From Psychrobium sp. (GTDB lineage Bacteria > Pseudomonadota > Gammaproteobacteria > Enterobacterales > Psychrobiaceae), in contig JABSRV010000008.1 in assembly GCA_013214905.1 (NCBI GenBank), positions 1-51,042 of the forward strand: a DNA stretch of 51,042 nucleotides, written 5' to 3'. Below, piece by piece: positions 8,586-17,106 of this stretch. Made by a program: the position numbers and the translations under genes. The notes under the pieces are model-generated. The model was not told where the DNA came from, did no database searches, and saw only the letters and a program-made list of their open reading frames with translations. Every line of letters begins with the position of its first letter. The first letter of the stretch is position 1.

Positions 8586-9083
8586 ATGTCAGAAGTTAAT
8601 GAAAACGCAGTAAGCAACGCTCAAGAAGCACCAGGTTTTAGCATTCAACGTATTTTTACTAAAGATGTTTCGTTTGAAACGCCTAACTCTCCAGAAATCT
8701 TTCAAAAAGAATGGACGCCTGAAGTTAAGCTTGACTTAGATACGCGCAGCAACAAATTAGCTGACGATGTTTATGAAGTTGTATTGTCTTTAACTGTAAC
8801 CGCTCAGCTGGGCGATGAAGTGGCTTTCTTGGCTGAAGTTCAGCAAGCGGGTATCTTCGGTATTAGCGGTCTTGACGATAACCAAATGGCTCATTCAATT
8901 GGTTCTTATTGTCCAAATATCTTATTCCCATATGCACGCGAAGTAATCGCTAGCCTAGTAAGTCGTGGTACATTCCCACAACTTAACCTAGCGCCAGTTA
9001 ACTTTGATGCTCTTTTCACTCAGTACGTGCAGTCTCGTCAAGAAGACGCTGCACCAGCTGTAGGCCAAAGCGCGGACGCGTAA
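8586..9083 (+). CDS. secB: Protein-export chaperone SecB
   Basis: SecB is a cytosolic tetrameric chaperone that holds preproteins unfolded and delivers them to SecA. The 165 residues include the conserved [19 protein letters not shown] start of the core, [10 protein letters not shown], and the [20 protein letters not shown] segment involved in SecA interaction. Both ends are the usual variable acidic tails. It is preceded by AAAGGAA and followed 5 bases later by gpsA. Confidence 0.98.
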   Translation: MSEVNENAVSNAQEAPGFSIQRIFTKDVSFETPNSPEIFQKEWTPEVKLDLDTRSNKLADDVYEVVLSLTVTAQLGDEVAFLAEVQQAGIFGISGLDDNQMAHSIGSYCPNILFPYAREVIASLVSRGTFPQLNLAPVNFDALFTQYVQSRQEDAAPAVGQSADA

Positions 9084-9088
9084 TCAGT

Positions 9089-10096
9089 ATGGCTATTGAA
9101 ACAGCAGATATTGCAGTTTTGGGGGCGGGGTCTTATGGCTCCGCCCTTGCTATTTGTTTAGCACGAAACGAAAACAAAACCTTGTTATGGGCTCATAACG
9201 CGGTACATGTGCAGCAGCTTCAACAAGATCATAGCAATGAACGGTATTTGCCTGGGGCTAAATTCCCAGCGAAATTGTCGGTGCATAGTGAACTCAAAGA
9301 CGTTGTAGCCGCGACTAAAATCATTTTGGTTGTGGTGCCTAGTTTTGCATTTTCAGAAATGCTGCAGCAACTTAAGCCTTTGTTAACCAAAGAGCATCGA
9401 CTTGCATGGGCCACTAAAGGTTTAGAAGCCGATACCGGTCGTTTATTGCAAGACGTAGCACGTGACATTTTAGGGCCAGATTTGGCGCTAGCGGTATTGT
9501 CTGGGCCAACGTTTGCCAAAGAAATGGCGGCGGGCATGCCAACTGCTATTTCGGTGGCGGCTAGTGAAACAAGTTTCGCCGCTGAGTTAGCGTCTTTGTT
9601 GCATAGCGATTCGTTCCGTGTTTATCAAAATACCGACTTTATTGGCATTCAGTTAGGCGGTGCGGTTAAAAACGTCATTGCCATTGGCGCTGGCATGTCC
9701 GATGGTTTAGGTTTTGGCGCCAATGCTCGTATCGCATTGGTCACTCGCGGTTTAGCGGAGTTATGCCGTTTAGGCAAAGCGGTTGGCGCTGATCAAGCAA
9801 CCTTTATGGGCATGGCAGGATTAGGAGACTTGGTGCTTACCTGTACCGACAATCAATCGCGAAACAGACGATTTGGTTTAGCGTTAGGTAAAGGCATTGG
9901 TATTGAAGAAGCGCAGCAGGAAATTGGTCAAGTGGTAGAGGGTTATCGCAATACTAAAGAGGTCTTTTTACTGGCAGAGCGTTTAGGCGTAGAAATGCCT
10001 ATTACGGCTCAGATATATAGCGTTTTATATCAAGGGAAAGATCCTAAAGTGGCCGCCAAAGCATTGCTTGGCAGAGCGCAGACCATCGAGTCTTAA
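9089..10096 (+). CDS. gpsA: NAD(P)-dependent glycerol-3-phosphate dehydrogenase
   Basis: This enzyme reduces dihydroxyacetone phosphate to sn-glycerol 3-phosphate for phospholipid synthesis. The 335 residues show a Rossmann motif [12 protein letters not shown] at the N terminus, the WATKGLE and [11 protein letters not shown] segments, and the C-terminal [20 protein letters not shown] and [11 protein letters not shown] motifs that form the substrate site. It is the last gene of the yibN-grxC-secB-gpsA operon; the cysE gene that follows in enteric bacteria is absent. A strong shared terminator follows at 10211-10249. Confidence 0.98.
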   Translation: MAIETADIAVLGAGSYGSALAICLARNENKTLLWAHNAVHVQQLQQDHSNERYLPGAKFPAKLSVHSELKDVVAATKIILVVVPSFAFSEMLQQLKPLLTKEHRLAWATKGLEADTGRLLQDVARDILGPDLALAVLSGPTFAKEMAAGMPTAISVAASETSFAAELASLLHSDSFRVYQNTDFIGIQLGGAVKNVIAIGAGMSDGLGFGANARIALVTRGLAELCRLGKAVGADQATFMGMAGLGDLVLTCTDNQSRNRRFGLALGKGIGIEEAQQEIGQVVEGYRNTKEVFLLAERLGVEMPITAQIYSVLYQGKDPKVAAKALLGRAQTIES

Positions 10097-10186
10097 TGTC
10101 GCTTACAATCGCTGTAGAGTGAGGTTTTTCGGGGGCATAAAAGCTGACCGTTCGTTATCGGCTCTGGCATCCTGCTTCGCTCTACC

Positions 10187-10204
10187 GATTACATCCCTGT
10201 AATC
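10187..10204. repeat. Small hairpin with an ACATCCCTGT core
   Basis: The 18-bp palindrome GATTACA-TCCC-TGTAATC lies in the gpsA 3' region. The same ACATCC(A/C)TGT core with compensating flanks recurs at 35927-35942 and in both tandem units after rpmE (50907-50920 and 50978-50990), so it looks like a dispersed small hairpin family. Confidence 0.6.
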
Positions 10205-10210
10205 GTGAAC

Positions 10211-10249
10211 AAAAAAGGGGGTTAAATAATTATTTAGCCCCCTTTTTTT
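10211..10249. terminator. Bidirectional terminator between gpsA and the trmL operon
   Basis: A long stem (GGGGG...TAAATAA / TTATTTA...CCCCC) is flanked by a run of A on the left and of T on the right, so it can end transcription from both convergent units. On the minus strand it overlaps the stop of the 48-codon ORF that follows trmL. Confidence 0.9.
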
Positions 10250-10394
10250 ATGATTTTTTTTCTGTTTCTTGCTCACACTGTGGGAAAGGTTTGGCTTCTC
10301 CCGCGTGTTCCTCGGCATAGAATGACATGCGACGACTTGACTGATGACGCTTGGTTAAACGCTTTTTAAAACGAAAACGACTAGTATGACTCAT
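10248..10394 (-). CDS. Small basic protein of unknown function coupled to trmL
   Basis: This 48-residue ORF starts one base after the trmL stop (TAA-G-ATG), with GGAG about 8 bases upstream inside the trmL end, so it can be translated by coupling. The first half is strongly basic (MSHTSRFRFKKRLTKRH) and the second half acidic, with one Cys. I do not recognise the family and assign no function. The arrangement, the ribosome site, and the terminator placed right at its stop support a real gene; small size and lack of a known domain limit confidence. Confidence 0.55.
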   Translation of the reverse strand: MSHTSRFRFKKRLTKRHQSSRRMSFYAEEHAGEAKPFPQCEQETEKKS

Positions 10395-10395
10395 C

Positions 10396-10860
10396 TTAAC
10401 TTGCTCCGTTATATCCGACTTGACGCCAAGATTCATAAACAATAACCGCAACCGCGTTTGACAAATTCATGCTACGGCTTTCGGCTAGCATAGGTATGCG
10501 TATTCGCTGCTCATTAGGTAAAGCCGTAATGATTTCACTAGGTAAGCCACGAGTCTCAGGGCCGAAAAGCAACATGTCTCCATCGCTAAACTTAGCCTCA
10601 CTGTGACTTAGCGTTGCTTTAGTGGTACAAGCAAAAATACGTTGTGGTTTAACGCTATCGAGCATCGCTTGGTAATTTGCATGACGTGTAACGTTGGTCA
10701 TCTCAGCGTAATCTAAACCTGCACGTCTAAGCCTCTTATCATCGATATCGAATCCAAGCGGTTCAATTAAATGCAGATGATACCCTGTATTAGCACACAG
10801 GCGAATGATATTACCGGTATTCGGTGGGATTTCTGGTTCGAAAAGGGCAACGTGTAACAT
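10396..10860 (-). CDS. trmL: tRNA (cytidine/uridine-34-2'-O)-methyltransferase TrmL
   Basis: This SPOUT methyltransferase modifies the wobble ribose of certain leucine tRNAs using S-adenosylmethionine. The 154 residues match the family length and contain [19 protein letters not shown] near the N terminus and the C-terminal trefoil-knot motifs [11 protein letters not shown] and [17 protein letters not shown]. trmL is close to gpsA in enteric bacteria as well, so position agrees. It probably forms an operon with the 48-codon ORF downstream. Confidence 0.96.
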   Translation of the reverse strand: MLHVALFEPEIPPNTGNIIRLCANTGYHLHLIEPLGFDIDDKRLRRAGLDYAEMTNVTRHANYQAMLDSVKPQRIFACTTKATLSHSEAKFSDGDMLLFGPETRGLPSEIITALPNEQRIRIPMLAESRSMNLSNAVAVIVYESWRQVGYNGAS

Positions 10861-10923
10861 GTCGTGTACGCCTGAAAATTTGTGCAGGCATTGTACCTAT
10901 CCCGCTGTAAAAATACTAGGAAA

Positions 10924-12327
10924 TTACGAGTGAGAACTCACGATAGGCAGCTTAATTTTCACACTAAGGCCGCCTTGCTGATTATTCTCTGCTTGAATGC
11001 TGCCTTGATGGCGAGATATCGCGGCATACGCAATAGCCAAACCTAACCCCGTACCACCTGAATCTCGTTCTCTAGCACTAGATACTCGATAAAATGGGGT
11101 AAAAAGGTGTTCTAGGTGCTGTGCTGCGACCCCTTTACCGTCATCACTAATGGCTATCTCAAGGGAGTCATTAATCACATGCGCGGTGAAAGTGACTTGG
11201 GTGCTCGCATAACGAATGGCGTTGCGAATAATGTTTTCGATGGCACTGGCTAGCGGCTCCCATTGCACGCTAATCTCGATATTGACGCCAATATCGCTAT
11301 TGAGTGTGACGTTATACTCATTGGCTTCGAATTTGGCATTTTCGAGGATATCGTCCATGAAGAAATCAAACTGACACTGTTCTACAGGGTGATCGTTAAC
11401 CAGTTTATAATGCGACAACACCAATAATTGTTGCAGCATTTTGTCGATAACCTTGGTTTCTTGATCGATGCGTATTAATTCGGGCGTCTCACCACTTTGA
11501 CGACGACTAATCGCGCTGGCGAGTTGCAGGCGCGTAAGAGGCGTTCGCAGTTCATGAGATATATCACCTAATAAACGCTGTTGCCCTAAGACTATTTTTT
11601 CAACCGAGTCGGCCATGGCATTAAATGAATGAGCGAGTTGGCCTATTTCGTCGCGATGACGCAACGCGTTTTTTTCGGCACGTATCGTTAAGTCACCTTG
11701 GGCCAACAAGCGAGCGCTTTTATCAAGGGATTTTATCGGCCTGGTAATATGCCATGCCAGCAAGGCACAGCAAATTGCACTGATGCTCATCACCAGCAAA
11801 AGTAATAATAAGCGATTATCAGCCAGTGTTTGCAAGAAGCGATGACGAGCATTGTAATTTATGTCACGCAAAAAAAGGCTGTAAGCCTTTTTCTTATGTT
11901 CAAAACGATAGGGGCCATAAACTGTCCATCGTTTGAAAGGATGATTCTTAACCGTGCTATTTTCCTCATTGCTTAATATAGCAATATGAATATCTTTGGG
12001 TATGCGGTAGTTAGGCACCGAATTATTATCAGCGTCCATCACAAAAACATGGCGAGTATGATGGCGTTTGTTTGATCTTTTATGGGAGCGTTTCATCGAC
12101 GGTGGCGGTATTCTTATCGGTAACTTGCGCTCGACATATTTGATGCCCTCTTCGATAGAAGTGGCTTTTTTAATTGCCTCAACGAAATAAAGATGACGTT
12201 TTAATTGCTTGGGAGTGATTGTTTGTGATGCTTCAAGCAGCGTAGGCAGCGCGACGATGGCGCCAGCAATAAGCACGGTAATCGACCAAAATCCAATAAG
12301 CAGTTTGATGAATAGCGTTTTTGGCAC
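10924..12327 (-). CDS. cpxA: Envelope-stress sensor histidine kinase CpxA
   Basis: This inner-membrane sensor autophosphorylates and phosphorylates CpxR in response to envelope stress. The 467 residues show a first membrane segment (about residues 8-30), a periplasmic sensor region (about 31-165), a second membrane segment (about 170-192), a HAMP domain, the H-box DISHELRTPL with H258, and ATP-binding motifs (NAIRYA, DDGKGV, GGTGLGLAIA). An unusual basic and His-rich patch, KRSHKRSNKRHHTRH, lies in the sensor region. The partner cpxP-like product is also His-rich, which may hint at metal or acid sensing, although this is inference. It lies 3 bases downstream of cpxR. Confidence 0.93.
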   Translation of the reverse strand: MPKTLFIKLLIGFWSITVLIAGAIVALPTLLEASQTITPKQLKRHLYFVEAIKKATSIEEGIKYVERKLPIRIPPPSMKRSHKRSNKRHHTRHVFVMDADNNSVPNYRIPKDIHIAILSNEENSTVKNHPFKRWTVYGPYRFEHKKKAYSLFLRDINYNARHRFLQTLADNRLLLLLLVMSISAICCALLAWHITRPIKSLDKSARLLAQGDLTIRAEKNALRHRDEIGQLAHSFNAMADSVEKIVLGQQRLLGDISHELRTPLTRLQLASAISRRQSGETPELIRIDQETKVIDKMLQQLLVLSHYKLVNDHPVEQCQFDFFMDDILENAKFEANEYNVTLNSDIGVNIEISVQWEPLASAIENIIRNAIRYASTQVTFTAHVINDSLEIAISDDGKGVAAQHLEHLFTPFYRVSSARERDSGGTGLGLAIAYAAISRHQGSIQAENNQQGGLSVKIKLPIVSSHS

Positions 12328-12330
12328 GGG

Positions 12331-13017
12331 TTAATCCTCAAGCCAAATGTAGCCATGACCGCGCACGGTTTTAATACGCGGCAGACCGTCATTTCTGACG
12401 GGTAGTTTTTTACGTAAGTTTGACATGTGCATGTCTAAACTACGGTCAAACGCTTGCAAGCGTTTCCCCAATACCTTTAGATTTAATGCATTCTTGTCTA
12501 ATAGCTCGCCAACATGTTCGATTAGTTCAACCAATAATAAGAATTCGGTGCCAGTAAGGTCTAGTACCTTACCAATACATTTAGCTTCTTGGCGACCGTG
12601 ATGAATCTCGATATCGCCGAGCACTATGTGTTGTTGTTTGATTGTTGGCGCTTGCGTGCGGCGTAAGATAGCGCGAATGCGCGCAAGTAATTCACGATCA
12701 TTAAATGGTTTTGGCAGGTAATCGTCTGCACCAAATTCTAAACCGATAACGCGGTCAATCTCATCACCTTTAGCGGTTAACATAATAACCGGTATTTGGC
12801 TGGTTTGACGCAGTTGCTTTAATAAGTCAAAACCGTTGAGGTGAGGCAGCATAACGTCAAGCAAGACAATATCGTGTATTTCTTGTTGCGCCATGGTCAA
12901 ACCTGCAAGTCCGTCGTGCGCGGCGCTTACGTCATAGCCTTCCATTGTAAGCAGCTGAGTGAGTAGCTGGCAAAGATCATGGTCATCTTCAACGATTAGG
13001 ATTTTGTTTTTGGTCAT
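12331..13017 (-). CDS. cpxR: Envelope-stress response regulator CpxR
   Basis: This OmpR-family DNA-binding regulator is phosphorylated by CpxA. The 228 residues have a receiver domain with the acidic pocket E10/D11 and phospho-acceptor D54 (IVLLDVMLPH), the TAKG switch, the KPF motif, and a C-terminal winged helix (about residues 130-228) ending VRGHGYIWLED. It is divergent from the cpxP/spy-like gene, and a perfect CpxR box lies between them, which predicts autoregulation. Confidence 0.95.
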   Translation of the reverse strand: MTKNKILIVEDDHDLCQLLTQLLTMEGYDVSAAHDGLAGLTMAQQEIHDIVLLDVMLPHLNGFDLLKQLRQTSQIPVIMLTAKGDEIDRVIGLEFGADDYLPKPFNDRELLARIRAILRRTQAPTIKQQHIVLGDIEIHHGRQEAKCIGKVLDLTGTEFLLLVELIEHVGELLDKNALNLKVLGKRLQAFDRSLDMHMSNLRKKLPVRNDGLPRIKTVRGHGYIWLED

Positions 13018-13056
13018 GGTGTCATTCTAGCGAGTGTCATCAAAAAACACACTTAC

Positions 13057-13071
13057 TTTACATTCCTTTAC
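13057..13071 (-). promoter_or_regulatory. CpxR box between cpxR and the cpxP-like gene
   Basis: On the minus strand the sequence reads GTAAAGGAATGTAAA, an exact match to the CpxR consensus GTAAA-N5-GTAAA. It sits 40 bp upstream of the cpxR start and 85 bp upstream of the cpxP-like start, so one site could control both directions. Confidence 0.85.
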
Positions 13072-13155
13072 ATAGCTTAAACGTTAATTTACATATGGTG
13101 ACATATGATTGATTTCGAATTGAGGCATATCAAACACCCATTAAAGGAATACCAC

Positions 13156-13707
13156 ATGAAACTTACTCATAAACTAATCGCTGGTTTGGCTCTTAGCAGC
13201 GTAATGGCTTTTGGTGCAATGGCAGGCGACGGAAAGCACAAACATCGACATGGCGGCAGCAAGATTGAACGCATGACCGAACACTTAGACTTAACGCAAG
13301 AGCAGCAAGTTAGCATCGCTGCATTGTTAAAAGAATATCGTGCTGGCATGAGAATGTTGCCTAAAGGCATGAGCAGTGATGATGTGCCGCCACCACCATC
13401 TCGTAAAAAGATGAAAGAAAAAATGAAAGAAAAAATGGCACAGCATAAGGCTGAGCGACTAGCAAAGCTAAAAGATTTATTAGGCGCGTCAGCATTTGAT
13501 GAAAGCACTGTTCGTGACAAATTGGCTGAGCGCGCTCAAAAGCATAGCGATTACAAAGTTAATCAAATGAAAATGCAACATGCCATTTATCAGCAGTTGG
13601 ATAGTGATCAGCAAGACAAATATTTAGCGATGTTATCTAAAAAAGATCAGCGCAAAGGAAAGCGTATGCACCATAAGCATGAGAAAAGAATGCGCACTGC
13701 TCATTAA
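13156..13707 (+). CDS. cpxP: CpxP/Spy-family periplasmic protein
   Basis: This is a periplasmic stress chaperone or modulator. The start is set at ATG 13156 (AAAGGA upstream), giving 183 residues with a clean signal peptide (MKLTHKLIAGLALSS... cleaved after AMA); an earlier in-frame start at 13105 would spoil it. The mature part carries two LTxxQ-type motifs (LTQEQ and the looser LDSDQ) typical of CpxP/Spy. It also has a His/Lys-rich N terminus (GDGKHKHRHGG) and C terminus (KRMHHKHEKR), and a Lys/Met-rich helix repeat KMKEK. It lies divergent from cpxRA across a CpxR box and has its own terminator, so it is probably a Cpx regulon member that feeds back on CpxA. CpxP and Spy cannot be separated cleanly from sequence alone. 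Confidence 0.85.
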   Translation: MKLTHKLIAGLALSSVMAFGAMAGDGKHKHRHGGSKIERMTEHLDLTQEQQVSIAALLKEYRAGMRMLPKGMSSDDVPPPPSRKKMKEKMKEKMAQHKAERLAKLKDLLGASAFDESTVRDKLAERAQKHSDYKVNQMKMQHAIYQQLDSDQQDKYLAMLSKKDQRKGKRMHHKHEKRMRTAH

Positions 13708-13726
13708 TCTCTCTTAAAAACAGTCA

Positions 13727-13757
13727 AAAAGGCAGCAACTTAGGTTGCTGCCTTTTT
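13727..13757 (+). terminator. Terminator of the cpxP-like gene
   Basis: A GGCAGCAAC-TTAG-GTTGCTGCC stem-loop is followed by TTTTTT, 20 bases after the stop. Confidence 0.93.
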
Positions 13758-13805
13758 TGCTGTTACAGTTATTTTTATTGGTCGTAATATAAGGGGCTGT
13801 TGCAT

Positions 13806-14504
13806 ATGAACCAAGCGTATCGAGAACATGGTTATATCGTGCTGAGAACTTTTTCGCTGCCGATGAAATTGACACATTAAAGCATGTGCTGCTTGATTTT
13901 CATCGTTCATGGCGCCGCGACAACGCACTGCGATTTTTAACTTCATTGGCACTAACAAATTGATGAACGTGGTTAAAAGTGTATTTCCAAGTGAGCCATG
14001 TTTTATGAATACCCAACTGTTTTTTAACCCCGTTAACCCAGCGCAGAAAAACTATTGGCACCGAGACCCGCAGTATCACTTGTCGATTGACGAGCAAAAA
14101 TCAGCGTTAGAGGGAGTTAATGTTGTACATTATCGTATCCCGCTATTTGGCGAACCTGGCATAGAACTAGTGCCTGCAAGCCATAAGTGCTGGGATACTG
14201 ATGAGGAGCTCGACGTAAGATTAGCGCGTAATAACCGCCGTAATTCTGATGATCTGAGCAGTGGCTTGACCATAGAGCTTGCGGCGGGTATCTGTTGGTA
14301 TTTTCTGCCAACATGATTCATCGAGGTTTGTATGGCCGGGATCGCTTGGCGTTAGATATTCTATGTTGCGATCCAGAACCTACATTGGTTAAGTATGTTA
14401 AAGACGATTGGCTGCCAAGCCAGACTGTTATTAAGACGTTAGTGTGCGCCAGCGCCTTCGAAAATACCCTAGCCCTTAAAAATAGCGCTCAAAACAAACC
14501 CTAA
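13806..14504 (+). pseudogene. Phytanoyl-CoA dioxygenase (PhyH)-family gene broken by three frameshifts
   Basis: Three consecutive reading frames together make a recognisable Fe(II)/2-oxoglutarate dioxygenase of about 230 residues. The frame from ATG 13806 gives YREHGYIVLR and shifts near 13850. The second frame gives FFAADEIDTLKHVLLDFH and shifts near 13910. The third gives NPAQKNYWHRDPQYHLS, with the HxD iron ligands, and RIPLFGEPGIELVPASHK. A last shift near 14290 restores VFSANMIHRGLYGRDRLALD, with the distal His. The stop overlaps the convergent ntrC stop by two bases. All surrounding genes are intact, which argues for real decay, but sequencing error cannot be excluded. The substrate of the ancestral enzyme is unknown. 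Confidence 0.8.
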
Positions 14505-15901
14505 GACATATTAAGCTCTTTTAATTTTCGCGTTAGCGTATTACGCCCCCAACCCAACTTTTTAGCGGCGAGCTGTTTGTGACCTGCGGTGCTACGCAAT
14601 GCACATTCAATCATGGTGCGTTCAAAGGCTGGCAAGGCTTGCTCTAATATATTGTCGTTGCCCGCATCGAGTTGCTCAAAACACCATGCGCTAAGTGCTT
14701 GCTGCCAATCTTGGCTTTCTCCAAGCTGGCTTTTACTTTCGGTAAGTTCTGGCGGTAAATCATCAATTAGTATTTCTTGACCCGACGCCATCACCGTTAA
14801 CCAGCGACAAGTATTTTCTAATTGGCGAACGTTGCCAGGCCAAGGCAATTGACTAAGATATTGTTGTGCTTGCTTGCCAATTTTCTTGGGTTCAACGTTA
14901 AGCTCTTTCGCCGCACGCAGCATAAAATGCTTGGCCAGCGTTGGAATATCTTCGCGACGCTCCGCCAAGTTAGGGATATGAATGCGGATCACGTTTAAAC
15001 GATGGAATAAATCTTCTCGAAATACCCCTTCATTCACTTGTTGCTCTAAGTTTTGATGAGTGGCGGCGATAATACGTACATCTACACTGACGGGTTGATG
15101 ACCGCCAACGCGATAAAATTGACCGTCAGCCAATACTCGTAATAGTCGTGTTTGCACATCTAGCGGCATATCGCCAATTTCGTCGAGGAAAAGTGTGCCG
15201 CCATTGGCCTGCTCAAAACGGCCATGGCGCACACTGTTGGCGCCTGTAAATGCGCCTTTTTCATGACCAAATAGTTCCGACTCGATTAAATCTTTTGGGA
15301 TAGCGGCCATGTTTAGTGCAATAAAACTATTGTCTTTACGTGGACTATGTTTGTGCAATGCCTTGGCGACTAATTCTTTGCCCGTGCCAGACTGTCCATT
15401 AATTAATACACTAATGCTTGAAGAAGCAAGGCGACCAATGGCACGAAAAACTTCTTGCATGGCCGGCGCTTCGCCAATGATCTCTGGCACTGTCGTTTCT
15501 AACTCTACACTTTTGCTTTTGCGTTTGTTTTGCGCATTACTGTGTTCAATGGCACGCTCAATTAAGCTGACTGCTTCATCTATATCAAACGGTTTTGGCA
15601 AATATTCAAAAGCGCCACTTTGATACGCGCTTACCGCACTGTCTAAATCTGAATGGGCAGTAATAATAATGACAGGTAAATGGGGGTAGTGCTGGCCAAT
15701 GCGCTGCAGCAATTCCATGCCATCGGTATCAGGCATACGCACGTCAGATACAATCACACTAGGTTGCTCATGCGCTAATGCTTGCCATAAGCTTTCAGCG
15801 GCAGCAAAGCTGGCATTGCTAATATTGGCGGCACTTAATGATTTTTCTAATACCCAACGAATTGAGCTATCGTCGTCTAAAACCCAAACTTGTTCAGTCA
15901 T
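14501..15901 (-). CDS. ntrC: Nitrogen regulation response regulator NtrC (GlnG)
   Basis: This is the sigma-54 activator for nitrogen-limitation genes. The 466 residues contain a receiver domain with the acidic cluster DDD (9-11) and D53 in [13 protein letters not shown], an AAA+ domain with Walker A GQSGTGKE and the sigma-54 contact loop GAFTGA, and a C-terminal Fis-type helix-turn-helix ([21 protein letters not shown]). It follows ntrB by 9 bases. Perfect NtrC sites are present ahead of ntrB and glnA in this window. Confidence 0.97.
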   Translation of the reverse strand: MTEQVWVLDDDSSIRWVLEKSLSAANISNASFAAAESLWQALAHEQPSVIVSDVRMPDTDGMELLQRIGQHYPHLPVIIITAHSDLDSAVSAYQSGAFEYLPKPFDIDEAVSLIERAIEHSNAQNKRKSKSVELETTVPEIIGEAPAMQEVFRAIGRLASSSISVLINGQSGTGKELVAKALHKHSPRKDNSFIALNMAAIPKDLIESELFGHEKGAFTGANSVRHGRFEQANGGTLFLDEIGDMPLDVQTRLLRVLADGQFYRVGGHQPVSVDVRIIAATHQNLEQQVNEGVFREDLFHRLNVIRIHIPNLAERREDIPTLAKHFMLRAAKELNVEPKKIGKQAQQYLSQLPWPGNVRQLENTCRWLTVMASGQEILIDDLPPELTESKSQLGESQDWQQALSAWCFEQLDAGNDNILEQALPAFERTMIECALRSTAGHKQLAAKKLGWGRNTLTRKLKELNMS

Positions 15902-15910
15902 GATGAACCC

Positions 15911-17020
15911 TTAGTCGTTGATTACTGGAATGGTGATATTAAACTCGGTATGGCCAGCCGATGATTCAAAATCGATACGGCCTTGATGCTGGCCGATTAA
16001 CGTTTGTGCGATTGATAATCCAAGTCCCGTGCCTTCGGCACGACCCGTGACCATCGGATAAAACAAGGTTTGGCGTAAATCATCGCTTATGCCAGGACCG
16101 TTATCGACGATTGTAATAATCAGCGCCAAACGATGACGTTTGCCATTGATGGTCATTTGATTAGCGATGCGGGTAATAATGCTAATTTCACCGCGATTAG
16201 CAACCGCCTGAATTGCATTCTGAATGATATTTAGCAACGCTTGCTGTATTTGTTCAGGATCTATGGTGATGTCCGGAATACTAGGATCATAATCCCTTTT
16301 AATGATTATGTGCGGCGGCAAGTCGATGGACACCAATTGCACTATTTTTTCTAATACCTGATGGATGTTATGTTTTGCATGCTGATGGTGTTTGTTTGGC
16401 CCCAACAAACGCTCGACCAAATTGTTCAAGCGATCGGCTTGTTCCATGATCATTTGTGTATATTCTTTTGACTCGTCGTCAAGCCGTCGATGTAGAAGCT
16501 GCGCCGCGCCGCGTAATCCACCCAGTGGGTTTTTAATCTCGTGCGCCAGCCCTTTCACTAAATCTTTAGCCAGTTGCTGTTGGGTTATTTGCTGCATTTC
16601 AGCGGATATTCGTTGCTGTTGGTCAACCTGGCGTATTTCTAATAATAAGACACCTTCGGACTGTTGATTATCGCTAGTTTCTTGCGCCAGTGGGGTTACG
16701 CTTAAGTCTACGGTCACACTGCGTCGATCCAAGCAGATTAACGTGGCTAAGTTATCGGTAAAACCTTGCTTGGTTGCAATGACCTGCTCAAACAATGTCT
16801 TAGATGAACTCAAATGATGATACAAGCTTGATAGTTGACTGCCATTCATGCGCTTTGCACTAAGCTTGAATAATTGCTCGGCCGCGAGATTGTTATAACA
16901 AACGTTCATCTGTTGGTCGAGCATGATGATGCTGGTGACCATATTGTCTAAAATATTGTTTTTTTGCAGAGATGCCACGCCATGCTCCCAAGTCAGTATA
17001 AACGCATTTCCAATGGTCAT
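15911..17020 (-). CDS. ntrB: Nitrogen regulation sensor histidine kinase NtrB (GlnL)
   Basis: This soluble kinase/phosphatase controls NtrC in response to PII signalling. The 369 residues show an N-terminal PAS domain (MVTSIIMLDQQMNVCYNNLAAEQLF), the H-box LVKGLAHEIKNPLGGLRGAAQLL and the ATPase motifs NIIQNAIQAV, DNGPGI and GTGLGLSIA. There is no membrane segment. The start at 17020 gives a slightly longer N terminus than usual, and the internal Met27 is an alternative. An NtrC site only 21 bp upstream of this start predicts feedback control of the ntrBC operon. Confidence 0.96.
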   Translation of the reverse strand: MTIGNAFILTWEHGVASLQKNNILDNMVTSIIMLDQQMNVCYNNLAAEQLFKLSAKRMNGSQLSSLYHHLSSSKTLFEQVIATKQGFTDNLATLICLDRRSVTVDLSVTPLAQETSDNQQSEGVLLLEIRQVDQQQRISAEMQQITQQQLAKDLVKGLAHEIKNPLGGLRGAAQLLHRRLDDESKEYTQMIMEQADRLNNLVERLLGPNKHHQHAKHNIHQVLEKIVQLVSIDLPPHIIIKRDYDPSIPDITIDPEQIQQALLNIIQNAIQAVANRGEISIITRIANQMTINGKRHRLALIITIVDNGPGISDDLRQTLFYPMVTGRAEGTGLGLSIAQTLIGQHQGRIDFESSAGHTEFNITIPVIND

Positions 17021-17040
17021 GCATAGCCACTATAACACAC

Positions 17041-17055
17041 GCACCAAATTGGTGC
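17041..17055. promoter_or_regulatory. NtrC operator upstream of ntrBC
   Basis: GCACCA-AAT-TGGTGC is a perfect inverted repeat matching the NtrC binding consensus. Its position just ahead of the ntrB start suggests NtrC represses or tunes its own operon, as at enteric glnL. Confidence 0.85.
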
Positions 17056-17106
17056 GCGCACTCTGCTCATGTTCCTAATCTCGCTTAAAAAGACGTTTAG
17101 TAACGC

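Noticed and set aside
10103-10318. 71-codon minus-strand ORF overlapping the gpsA/trmL terminator
   Set aside because: It runs through the strong bidirectional terminator and is out of frame with the better supported 48-codon ORF at 10248-10394.
13105-13155. N-terminal extension of the CpxP-like protein
   Set aside because: The extension would hide the signal peptide; the ATG at 13156 has a good ribosome site.
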